Shown here: positions 35,599 through 44,273 of the stretch, one piece after another | Layout: each line of letters opens with the position of its first letter | Numbering within the stretch: the first letter of the stretch is position 1 | Source of the DNA: an uncultured Prevotellaceae bacterium | GTDB lineage: Bacteria; Bacteroidota; Bacteroidia; Bacteroidales; Bacteroidaceae | NCBI GenBank assembly: GCA_902767775.1 | Contig: CACXIP010000006.1 | Location: 124,001-188,000, forward strand | Length of the DNA stretch: 64,000 bases | Reading direction: 5' to 3' | Translations under genes and position numbers: made by a program | Notes under the pieces: model-generated | Seen by the model: only the letters and a program-made list of their open reading frames with translations | What the model was told of the DNA's origin: nothing | The model's database searches: none

Positions 35599-38598
35599 AT
35601 GAAGATGAAAAAAACTCTACTTTTCACACTCCTGTCCGTGATTGCTCTTTGGGCAGGAAGTCAAAGGGCGCTCGCCCTTGACCAACAGGACGGCGTCTAC
35701 CAGATTGGCAACGCCCAGGACCTGGAGGATTTCTCCAATATGGTGGCCAGCGGCAACGGCAGCATCAGCGGTGCGCTGACTGCCGACATCGACCTCGCCG
35801 GCGTCAAACACCTGCCCATCGGAACGGTGAGCAGTCCCTTCTCCGGAAGTTTTGACGGACAGCAGCACTTCATCAGAAACATGCAACTCGATTTGCCCGA
35901 GGAGGAATATGTTGGCTTGTTTGGCGTGCTCAACGACGGCGCATACATCAAGAACGTCATCGTCGACTGGTCGTGCTTCGTCTCCGGCAAGAGATTCGTG
36001 GCTGGTATCGCAGGAGGCACCAATGGCGGTGGCTCTGTCACTTTTGAGAACTGCGGCAACGAGGCCAGCATCGGTGCTGCCGAGGAGAATGCTGCCGGCA
36101 TCTGTGGCGTGAGCATGAGCAGTGCCTGTGGCATCAAGATGTACAACTGCTTCAATACGGGCGGTATCTCCGGCAACCGTGAGTGCGCTGCTCTCTGTGG
36201 ATGGGTCGGTAATACCGGCAGTGTCATTTCCAATTGCTACAATGCAGGATTCGTCATTGGTATGGACGGCAGCAACTCGCTTTGGCGCAATGGCAATGGT
36301 AAGGGCACCAACAACTTCGACACCTATGGATATCAGGGCACACTTATCAGTGAGGATGAGTACGACCTCTCCTGCGGTGCCGTGGCATATCAGATCAATG
36401 GCAACCAGAGTGAGAATGTCGTTTGGTATCAAACACTGAATGTTGACATGCATCCGGTGCCGTTCTCCACACACGGCGTGGTGTATGCCGTGGGCGACCT
36501 CAACTGCGACGGTTCATCGAAGGGCGGTGACGCCACCTTCTCCAACGTCAACGAGTCCAATCGCGACCCGCATAAGTTCGTTGATGGTATCTGCTCCGTC
36601 TGTGGTGATGTGGATAAAGACTTCCTGCCGCTGACCGACGGTTTCTACACACTCAGCACCCCGGCTCACCTCAACTGGTTTGCCGCTCTTGTCAACCATG
36701 GCAACAAGAAGGTCAATGCCCGCCTCGATGCCGACATCGACTTCACCGAGTACACCCGCAGGGACGTGATGATTGGCGGCGATGCCTTCAGCGCAAGTGA
36801 GAGCGACGATGCCCGTGCTTTCGAAGGTATCTTCGACGGTCAGGAGCATACCATCAATATTGGCTACAACGTGTCTTACGACGGTGTGGCTCTCTTCAAG
36901 GTCATCTCCAACGCTACAGTGAAAAACCTCCGCGTGACGGGTTCCATCGAGAGTACCCAGCGCTTCATTGGCGGACTGGTGTTCGTCACCCGCGGCAATT
37001 CGCTCATCGAGAATGTGTTGGTGGCTGTCGATATCACAGGCTCTTATCCTGGTGATGCCACACACGGCGGCATCTGCTCCGTGGCACACGAGTCGCCCAT
37101 CTTCCGCAACTGTGCATTTGTGGGTTCCATGAACGCTCCCTACTGCGAGGGTACCGCCGCCATCATCGGTTATGCCCATGGCGAGGTGGAGACCATCATC
37201 GAGAACTGCTATGTGGCACCGTCCACATTCCTGCTTACCGGCAACTCCACGGTGATTGCCCGTCATGTCAGAAACATCGTCAACTGCTTCTACACCAGCA
37301 ATATCACCGACTTCTGGGAGAATGCTGCCACCATGGTGGAGCCTCAGTCATTGGCTACGGGTGAGTTGTGCTACAAGATTAACGAGGGTGGAGAGACCGC
37401 CGCATGGCGCCAGAACATCTCCTCAGACGCTTATCCTGTTCCTTTCGCTTCGCATGCCATGGTCTATGCCAACGGTTCGCTCAACTGCGACGGCACTCCT
37501 GGTGGCGACATCACCTACTCCAACACACAGGGTGAGCCCCAGCGTGCCGACCACAAATACGAAAACGACATCTGCTCTGTTTGCGGTGCCCGCATGATTC
37601 GCAATGGACAGCAGCTCAAAGCCCTTGCCGATGCCATCAACAATGGTGAGATTGACGGCAACGTGATTGTCGACCTTGCCAATGATATCGACATGGCTGG
37701 CATCTCCTTCGAGGGTATCGGAACTCGCTTCTACCAGCAGATTGACGAGGAGAACGGCGAGGATGTGAAACGTCCTTACAAAGGCACTTTCGACGGCCAC
37801 GGCTATCATATCAAGAACATGGTTATCGAGTCGGAAAGCGGCAACAAGGGTCTCTTCGGTGTCGTGAGTGGTGCATACATCAAGAACGTGGTGGTAGACG
37901 CCAGCTGCGAGATTTACGCCACAGGTTATGCAGCAGGTATCGCCGGTACCTCCATTGGCCGCAACACGCTGACCATTGAGAATTGCGGCAACGAGGCTAC
38001 TGTGAACGTGGGCCAGGAGGGTGTCAACGGCGCCGGTATCCTCGGTGTCAACGACCTCAGTGAGGCATACGTTAGAATCATCAACTGCTACAATACCGGT
38101 GAGATTATCGGTCAGCGTGAGTGTGGCGCCATCTCCGGATGGTTGGGCGACCATGCCGACATCATCAACTGCTACAGCAGTGGCAGCGTGGTGCCCGGTG
38201 CCGTCGACGGCGACCGTACCTTCGCACGCTACAATGGCTCGAATGTCACCTTTGCCAATTGCTTCGAGGTCAACGGTTCACAGGTCACTGCAGCCGACGA
38301 GGCAAGCGTGGCAAGTGGCAAACTGTGCTACGACCTGAACGAGGGAGCCGGCAAGGTGGTGTATTACCAGACCCTCGGCAGCGACCTGCACCCAGTGCTC
38401 GATGCCCGACATGGTGTCGTGGCTTTGGAGGACGGCCAGTATGTCAATGTGAGCGATGGCATCGAGACGGCAGTTGCCGCCACCAGCCAGGCTGGGGCCA
38501 TCTACTCTATCAACGGTGTGCGCCAGCAGCAGATGAACCGTGGTATCAACATCATCCGCATGAGCGACGGCTCCGTGAAGAAGATTCTCATCAAATAA
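35599..38598 (+). CDS. Giant GLUG-repeat surface protein with repeated Cys/His module
   Basis: A 999-residue secreted protein with a signal peptide ending near residue 26. It consists of three beta-helix-like segments with GLUG-type repeats (GSFDGQQHFIRNMQL, GIFDGQEHTINIGYN, GTFDGHGYHIKNMVI, each followed by VGLFG-like and IENC-like phrases). Segments are joined by a conserved link, from VYA.G.LNCDG to a DPH or DHK and then C.VCG (near 36481-36612 and 37461-37590). The C-terminus is a RGINIIRMSDGSVKKILIK tail. No catalytic residues are evident; it is probably an adhesin or glycan-binding protein. Paralogue of the protein at 40761; the two flank the third GH31 gene. Confidence 0.75.
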   Translation: MKMKKTLLFTLLSVIALWAGSQRALALDQQDGVYQIGNAQDLEDFSNMVASGNGSISGALTADIDLAGVKHLPIGTVSSPFSGSFDGQQHFIRNMQLDLPEEEYVGLFGVLNDGAYIKNVIVDWSCFVSGKRFVAGIAGGTNGGGSVTFENCGNEASIGAAEENAAGICGVSMSSACGIKMYNCFNTGGISGNRECAALCGWVGNTGSVISNCYNAGFVIGMDGSNSLWRNGNGKGTNNFDTYGYQGTLISEDEYDLSCGAVAYQINGNQSENVVWYQTLNVDMHPVPFSTHGVVYAVGDLNCDGSSKGGDATFSNVNESNRDPHKFVDGICSVCGDVDKDFLPLTDGFYTLSTPAHLNWFAALVNHGNKKVNARLDADIDFTEYTRRDVMIGGDAFSASESDDARAFEGIFDGQEHTINIGYNVSYDGVALFKVISNATVKNLRVTGSIESTQRFIGGLVFVTRGNSLIENVLVAVDITGSYPGDATHGGICSVAHESPIFRNCAFVGSMNAPYCEGTAAIIGYAHGEVETIIENCYVAPSTFLLTGNSTVIARHVRNIVNCFYTSNITDFWENAATMVEPQSLATGELCYKINEGGETAAWRQNISSDAYPVPFASHAMVYANGSLNCDGTPGGDITYSNTQGEPQRADHKYENDICSVCGARMIRNGQQLKALADAINNGEIDGNVIVDLANDIDMAGISFEGIGTRFYQQIDEENGEDVKRPYKGTFDGHGYHIKNMVIESESGNKGLFGVVSGAYIKNVVVDASCEIYATGYAAGIAGTSIGRNTLTIENCGNEATVNVGQEGVNGAGILGVNDLSEAYVRIINCYNTGEIIGQRECGAISGWLGDHADIINCYSSGSVVPGAVDGDRTFARYNGSNVTFANCFEVNGSQVTAADEASVASGKLCYDLNEGAGKVVYYQTLGSDLHPVLDARHGVVALEDGQYVNVSDGIETAVAATSQAGAIYSINGVRQQQMNRGINIIRMSDGSVKKILIK

Positions 38599-38611
38599 TA
38601 AATAGGTTGAT

Positions 38612-40738
38612 ATGACCCATAGAGTCATAACGTTCTTAGGCAGCCTCACCTTGGCCACTATGGCCATGGCGCAGGCTGCCTTTGTCACCGACAACAAGGT
38701 GGCAGTGTTTTATCCGCCACAGTATGATGCTGCCCAGCATGAGCCATCGCCCATCTTCGAGCATGAGCCCAAAGCCATTCATCCCCTGCCGGCACAGTGG
38801 AGCCTGACACCCAGGTTCTCGCAGCGCGACGGCAAGAGCATAGCACAGATTACTGTCGACGGACAGGTCGATTTCTATGGCACGGGAGAGGTGACCGGAC
38901 CTCTGAGGAGAAACGGTCGCACCGTGGGACTGTGGAATATCGACACCCCGGCATACAGTGTCGACGGCGGGTCGCATCTCTACCAGAGCCATCCGTGGGT
39001 CATGGGGGTGAGGGCCGATGGCAGTGCCTTCGGCATCATCGCCGACAACACTTGGCGGCAGTCCATCACTACCGACAACCATCAGGTGACTTTCGAGAGC
39101 TTAGGACCTGCTTTTAGAGTTGTGGTTATCGAGCGCGAGAGTCCGCGTGACCTTATGAAGGCTCTTGTCGAACTCACTGGCACCATGTCGCTGCCGCCGC
39201 TGTGGTCGCTGGGCTACCAGCAGTGCAGGTTCAGTTACCAGCCCGACACACAGGTGATGGAAATCGCCGACCAGTTGCGCAAGCATCAGATACCTTCCGA
39301 TGTGATATGGATGGACATCGACTACATGGATGGCTACAAGATTTTCACCTTCAATCCGAAGGAGTTCTCACGCCCGAAGGCACTCAACGATTATCTGCAC
39401 CAGAAGCATTTCAAGGCTGTCTACATGATTGACCCGGGTGTGAAGGTGGAGAAGGGCTATTTTGTCGACGACCAAGGCACGGCAGGCGACTATTGGGTGA
39501 AGGACAAAGACGGCAAACCCTTTGTGGGTGATGTGTGGCCCGGTCCATGCCATTTTCCCGATTTCACCCGACCCGACGTGCGTATGTGGTGGGCAACGCT
39601 CTACAAGGACTTCATGGCCACTGGCATCGATGGCGTGTGGAACGACATGAACGAGCCTGCTGTCTTCAATCAGCATGAGAACACCATGCCTGTAGACAAC
39701 CGCCACCTCGGTGGGGAGGGTCTCTCTGCAGGTCCGCATCTCCGTTTTCATAACGTCTTTGGTCTCAACATGGTGAGGGCGAGCCGGCAGGGTCTGCTCC
39801 TTGCCAATCCCCAGAAGAGGCCGTTCATCCTTTCGCGTTCCAATTTCCTCGGCGGACACAGATACGCGGCAACATGGACGGGCGACAACCTGTCGTCTGA
39901 GGACCAGATGAAGCTCAGCGTGCCGATGTCGCTCACCTTAGGACTGTCAGGACAACCATTCAATGGTCCCGATATCGGGGGCTTCTGCGAGAGTGCCACT
40001 GGCGACCTCCTTGCACAGTGGACCGCCATGGGCGTGTTCTTCCCCTTCGTGCGCAACCACAGCATCAAGGGCAGTGCACAGCAGGAACCGTGGGCATTCA
40101 CCCCTGAGGTGCTCGACGCCTGCCGCACCGCCATCAACCGCCGCTATATGCTCATGCCTTATATCTACACTGCGTTCCGTGAGGCAAGCGTCGACGGCAT
40201 GCCGGTGATGCGGCCGCTCTTCATGGCCGACGAGCACGACCTCTCACTGAGGAGCGAGGACAGGGCGTTCCTCCTGGGTTCCGACATCATGGTCATCCCC
40301 CAATGGGCAGGCAAGGTGGCAGAGCCTGGTCAGGGAACATGGCAGGCGTTCACACTCGAGAACCAAACTGATAAGTATCAGGCAGTGCTCAAACAGCGTC
40401 CGGGGTCTGTCGTGCCGATGGCAAATCTTGCTCAGAGCACAACGGATATGCGCACCGACTCGCTCACCCTTCTCGTCTGCCCCGACAGCGAGGGCAATGC
40501 CAGCGGCTGCCTGTATGAGGATGATGGCGACGGCTTCAGCTACCGCACTGGCGACTATCTGGTCACCAAACTGGATGCCTCGCTCCGCAAAAAGCAACTT
40601 ACCGTCAGCCTGACTGCCGTAGAAGGAAAGAGAACGGTAGCCACCCGATACCTGCGTATTGCCTATGTCAGGAAGGGGAGCGTGCAGTACTCCGCTTGGC
40701 AGAAGGGCGACAGCGCAACGATGAAAATACGAAAATAA
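38612..40738 (+). CDS. GH31 alpha-glucosidase-type enzyme
   Basis: A 708-residue secreted GH31 enzyme with a signal peptide ending near AMAQ. It carries the classic nucleophile motif VWNDMNEPAVF (Asp 345) and acid/base Asp 425 in TWTGDNLSS, together with DIDYMDGYKIFTF and the final RNHSIKGSAQQEPW, so an alpha-glucosidase or related activity is likely. It differs clearly from the two WIDW-type GH31 enzymes of the locus. It is placed between the two GLUG-protein genes (13 bp after the first, 22 bp before the second). Confidence 0.93.
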   Translation: MTHRVITFLGSLTLATMAMAQAAFVTDNKVAVFYPPQYDAAQHEPSPIFEHEPKAIHPLPAQWSLTPRFSQRDGKSIAQITVDGQVDFYGTGEVTGPLRRNGRTVGLWNIDTPAYSVDGGSHLYQSHPWVMGVRADGSAFGIIADNTWRQSITTDNHQVTFESLGPAFRVVVIERESPRDLMKALVELTGTMSLPPLWSLGYQQCRFSYQPDTQVMEIADQLRKHQIPSDVIWMDIDYMDGYKIFTFNPKEFSRPKALNDYLHQKHFKAVYMIDPGVKVEKGYFVDDQGTAGDYWVKDKDGKPFVGDVWPGPCHFPDFTRPDVRMWWATLYKDFMATGIDGVWNDMNEPAVFNQHENTMPVDNRHLGGEGLSAGPHLRFHNVFGLNMVRASRQGLLLANPQKRPFILSRSNFLGGHRYAATWTGDNLSSEDQMKLSVPMSLTLGLSGQPFNGPDIGGFCESATGDLLAQWTAMGVFFPFVRNHSIKGSAQQEPWAFTPEVLDACRTAINRRYMLMPYIYTAFREASVDGMPVMRPLFMADEHDLSLRSEDRAFLLGSDIMVIPQWAGKVAEPGQGTWQAFTLENQTDKYQAVLKQRPGSVVPMANLAQSTTDMRTDSLTLLVCPDSEGNASGCLYEDDGDGFSYRTGDYLVTKLDASLRKKQLTVSLTAVEGKRTVATRYLRIAYVRKGSVQYSAWQKGDSATMKIRK

Positions 40739-40760
40739 CCAATTCTAACTTTATACAACC

Positions 40761-43628
40761 ATGATGAGTTTAAAACTGAAATCGATGCTGGTAGTGGCCA
40801 TTGGATGGCTCTCCGGCACGCAAGCATTCGCACTCGACAAGGTAGATGGCGCATACCAGATAGCCAATGCCGACCAACTCGTTGAGTTTGCGACAATCGT
40901 CAACAACGGCGAGAACGACGCCAATGGCGTACTGACAGCCGATATCGACATGACCGGTGTGTCGTGGACGCCCATCGGCCACACCGACTCTCGCTATGTG
41001 GGTACTTTCGACGGACAGTACCACACCATCAACCACCTCAAGTATGAGAGTCCTGAGGAGCGGATAGGCATCTTCGGAGTGGTCAACGGTGGATGTGTCA
41101 TCAAAAACCTAATATCAGGTCCCGACAATGAAATCAGGGGCACCAGCAAGGTCGGCGGCATCATCGGATGCTCCGACGGCAGCGGATGGGTCACCCTTGA
41201 GAATGTAGGCCAGGAAGGCTATGTGTATGGCACGGGCAACAATGTGTGCGCCATCATCGGCGTGGTGATGAACGGTGGTCCTGCCACACGCATCACCAAT
41301 TGCTACAACATGGGCAATGTCAGCGGTGGCGGTGAGAGCGCCATCATCTCAGGCTGGTTTGGCGGACATGGCAGCGTGGAGGTAAAAGGCTTCTGGAACA
41401 CAGGTGTCATGGAGAGCGGCCAGGATGGCAGCAACTCGCTTTGGCGCAACAATTCAGGCATCACTGCCGAGCGCATCTTCCATTTGTATGCCGACCAGGG
41501 CGCTTCTGTGATAGAGGAAGGCGACGTTGCCTCCGGAAAACTGGCTTTCGGCCTCAACGACAATCAGGATGCCGGATTCTGGCGTCAGAACCTGTCCGAC
41601 CCCAAGGACTTGCATCCTGTGTTCCTGCCCGACCATCTGCTCGTCTACGCCAATGGCGAATTGAGCTGCGACGGTTCGGCTAAACAGGGTTCCGCCGTCA
41701 CCTACTCCAATACCGAGGGTTCGGTGCGCGACGACCACCATTTCACTGCTGGTTTCTGCACGGGTTGCGGAATGATGCAGGATGATTTCTGTGAGATGGA
41801 AGAGGACTATTACCTCATCGACGACGGCGACAAACTCAACTGGTTTGCCTATATGGTGAACAATGTGAATGGGGCTGCCAACGGCAAACTCACTGCCGAC
41901 ATCGACATGAGCGGCAAGGCTTTCACTCCTATCGGCCAGGATGCCCATGACTTCAAGGGCCACTTCGATGGTATGGGCCACCGCATCCTCAACCTCGTCA
42001 CTAATGCCGACCGCAACAACCAGGCTCTCTTCGGACAGGCTGTGGGTGGTGCAGTGATAGAGAACATCATCATCGATGCTTCATGTGTCATCCAGGGCAC
42101 TGCCTTCACTGCAGGCATTCTCGGACATGTATGGGGCGATGGCGTTATCGTGCGCAACTGCGGCAACGAGGCCAACATCAATGGTTCGGCACAAAATGCT
42201 GCCGGCATCGTGGGCTGTTCGGAGAGAGAGGTACACATCTCCAACTGCTACAACTTGGGCGAAATCAACGGTTCTCATGAGAACGCAGGCATCTGTGCTT
42301 GGATGGGTTCCAACAACTCCACCATCAAGAACTGCTACAGCACTGCCACTGGCATCAATGGTGCTGGTCTTTGGAGAAAAGACGAGGTGTCTGGCGAGAA
42401 CGTCTATCAGATAGAGGGCATTCAGGGTGAGTTCTTCACCGTGGAGATGATGCAGAGTGGCGAACTTGCCTATCTGCTCAATGGCAAGCAGAGCGAGAAT
42501 GTGAACTGGTATCAGCTCATCGGCACCGACAGCCATCCCGTTCCTCTGTTCATCGAGGGTGGTGTGGTGTATGCCAATGGCGCTCTCGACTGTGCCGGCA
42601 ACCCGAAGGCTGGAGCCGAGGTCAGTTATTCAAACACCGACGGTGCTACCCGCGACGACCACAAGTATGAGAACGGTCTCTGCACCGTCTGCGGCACACC
42701 CGATACTGAGTATATCAAGGCAGAGGATGGTGTGTATGCCCTCGCAAGCGCATCCGACGTGGCTTGGTTCGCCGCTATGGTCAACAAGGTGGATGCTGGC
42801 ATCAATGCCAAACTGACCAGCAACATCGACTTCCTAGGTGTGGACTTCAAGGGCATCGCTACTGCTGCAGCACCCTACTCGGGCACCTTCGACGGACAGA
42901 AACATATCATCAGCAACCTGATTATCGACATGCCCGAAGACGCCAATGTGGGCTTCTTCCGTGAGATTACGGCTGGTGCGCACATCATGAACATGACCAT
43001 CGATGCTACATGCGCTGTGACGGGCAAGAACTTCGCTGCTTCCTTCGTCGGTCATGTCAGCGGCAATGGCACCGCACTGCTTGAGCAACTGGGCAACGAG
43101 GCGATGGTGACCACTATCGACCAGAACGCCGGTGGCATCGTGGGATGCAATACCTCTGGCGAACTCAAACTCACCCTCCTCAACTGCTACAATGCCGGCT
43201 ATATCTCCAGTGGATGGGAAGCTGGCGGTCTGTCGGGATGGTTGGGCAACGACGCCATCACCACCAACTGCTACAACATGGGTGTGGTGACCAATGGCGA
43301 GTCATATGCCCGTGGCAACAACATCCAAATCACCAACTGCTTCGACCCTGTCACCGACTGGCCCGCACTGCCTGTCACTCCGATAGAGAACTTCACCAAC
43401 GATGTGGTCTACAACCTCCTCGCTGAGGCTGCTCCCGGCATCTGGTTCCTGAGTGCTGAGACCAACGGACATCCTGTGCTCTACGATACAGGTATCGTGA
43501 GCGGCATCAGTCAGATGGCTGTGCAGTCCGAGAAGGGTGCTGTGTATTACGACCTCCAGGGCCGTAAGGTCAGCCATCCCTCAAAAGGCATCTACATCAC
43601 CAACGGACATAAAGTTGTAATCAAGTAG
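40761..43628 (+). CDS. Giant GLUG-repeat surface protein, second copy
   Basis: A 955-residue paralogue of the protein at 35599, with a signal peptide (cleavage near residue 21, QAFA) and three GLUG-type beta-helix segments (GTFDGQYHTINHLKY, GHFDGMGHRILNLVT, GTFDGQKHIISNLII). The linking Cys/His module occurs twice: VYANGELSCDG to DDHHFTAGFCTGCG (41643-41772) and VYANGALDCAG to DDHKYENGLCTVCG (42568-42700). The C-terminus is YYDLQGRKVSHPSKGIYITN, a shared sorting-like tail. It is the last gene of the first GH31 unit and is followed by a terminator. The function is probably surface binding; no enzyme motif was seen. Confidence 0.75.
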   Translation: MMSLKLKSMLVVAIGWLSGTQAFALDKVDGAYQIANADQLVEFATIVNNGENDANGVLTADIDMTGVSWTPIGHTDSRYVGTFDGQYHTINHLKYESPEERIGIFGVVNGGCVIKNLISGPDNEIRGTSKVGGIIGCSDGSGWVTLENVGQEGYVYGTGNNVCAIIGVVMNGGPATRITNCYNMGNVSGGGESAIISGWFGGHGSVEVKGFWNTGVMESGQDGSNSLWRNNSGITAERIFHLYADQGASVIEEGDVASGKLAFGLNDNQDAGFWRQNLSDPKDLHPVFLPDHLLVYANGELSCDGSAKQGSAVTYSNTEGSVRDDHHFTAGFCTGCGMMQDDFCEMEEDYYLIDDGDKLNWFAYMVNNVNGAANGKLTADIDMSGKAFTPIGQDAHDFKGHFDGMGHRILNLVTNADRNNQALFGQAVGGAVIENIIIDASCVIQGTAFTAGILGHVWGDGVIVRNCGNEANINGSAQNAAGIVGCSEREVHISNCYNLGEINGSHENAGICAWMGSNNSTIKNCYSTATGINGAGLWRKDEVSGENVYQIEGIQGEFFTVEMMQSGELAYLLNGKQSENVNWYQLIGTDSHPVPLFIEGGVVYANGALDCAGNPKAGAEVSYSNTDGATRDDHKYENGLCTVCGTPDTEYIKAEDGVYALASASDVAWFAAMVNKVDAGINAKLTSNIDFLGVDFKGIATAAAPYSGTFDGQKHIISNLIIDMPEDANVGFFREITAGAHIMNMTIDATCAVTGKNFAASFVGHVSGNGTALLEQLGNEAMVTTIDQNAGGIVGCNTSGELKLTLLNCYNAGYISSGWEAGGLSGWLGNDAITTNCYNMGVVTNGESYARGNNIQITNCFDPVTDWPALPVTPIENFTNDVVYNLLAEAAPGIWFLSAETNGHPVLYDTGIVSGISQMAVQSEKGAVYYDLQGRKVSHPSKGIYITNGHKVVIK

Positions 43629-43651
43629 GTTTATTCTTCATCTTTGTGTAA

Positions 43652-43685
43652 GGGGAATGTCGGGGCTTCTGGCATTCCCCTTTTT
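43652..43685 (+). terminator. Intrinsic terminator of the first GH31 unit
   Basis: GGGGAATG (43652-43659) pairs with CATTCCCC (43673-43680), and five T follow directly. It lies 24 bp after the stop of the second GLUG gene. Confidence 0.85.
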
Positions 43686-43767
43686 GCTGGTTCATTTTCT
43701 TGACTTCCTTTCATCACAAAAATGCACATATTATCCCACAAAGACGGTGAAATCCATCTTTATATCG

Positions 43768-43775
43768 TATCTTTG
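43768..43775 (+). promoter_or_regulatory. -7 promoter box before a broken gene
   Basis: TATCTTTG matches TAnnTTTG perfectly and lies about 100 bp before the start-like ATG of the gene remnant at 43875. No TTATAC element stands 43 bp upstream. Confidence 0.4.
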
Positions 43776-43874
43776 CCTTGACAATTGCAAAACAAACATC
43801 AACTCTCGTCGGGTTGGGATTTTTCGACTGCATCATAGGTTGATAAAAGTGAATATTTAAAGAATAAAAGAGAT

Positions 43875-44049
43875 ATGAACAGGACTTTGATCATGATTCA
43901 CGCGCCATGTCCCATGCATATTCCTGGAAAACGAGAACGGCGACGCCTTCCAGTATTACCATACCATCTTTGATACCTATAAGACCGTGCGCTTCGACAG
44001 CTATGAACCTATATTCCAGCTTGTGCGTGACTTCGTGAAACAGTACTAA
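43875..44049 (+). pseudogene. Remnant of a deleted gene in the 645-bp gap between GLUG and GH31 genes
   Basis: The gap 43629-44273 holds a terminator, this remnant and an operator, but no intact gene. An ATG at 43875 after a purine-rich stretch opens a frame (MNRTLIMIHAP) that soon stops. In another frame, bases 43921-44049 read FLENENGDAFQYYH... to DFVKQY and a TAA, with the codon choice of a real C-terminus. I read this as a gene that lost its middle by deletion or frameshift. The parent family was not recognised. Confidence 0.5.
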
Positions 44050-44118
44050 ATATCTTTTCTTCAGCCTTTGAAGGGATGTGAAAGACTTTGGATGAATGGA
44101 ATTGCCCCAATATTACAC

Positions 44119-44245
44119 TTATACAAAATATCTGTCTATAATAACTTAACAGCCTGACAATCAGCATCTTTTTGCTGATATAACCATTTTTTTGTTATAC
44201 ATTCATTATTAAAACGCCTCATGTGCGCAGAATGGTGTAATTTTG
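44119..44245 (+). promoter_or_regulatory. Paired TTATAC operator plus -7 promoter box (second GH31 unit)
   Basis: The distal element CAATATTACACTTATACAA has TTATAC at 44119. The proximal TTATAC is at 44195, 76 bp later, and the -7 box TAATTTTG starts at 44238, a further 43 bp. The proximal TTATACATTC also matches that of the first GH31 unit beyond the core. Confidence 0.75.
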
Positions 44246-44273
44246 CATCAGAAGTATTTTTGTTAGGTTTTTT

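Noticed and set aside
16905-44245. TTATAC elements as sigma-70 -10 boxes
   Set aside because: Bacteroidetes promoters use TAnnTTTG at -7, and such a box is found 43 bp after each proximal element; the pairs with constant spacing fit operators instead.
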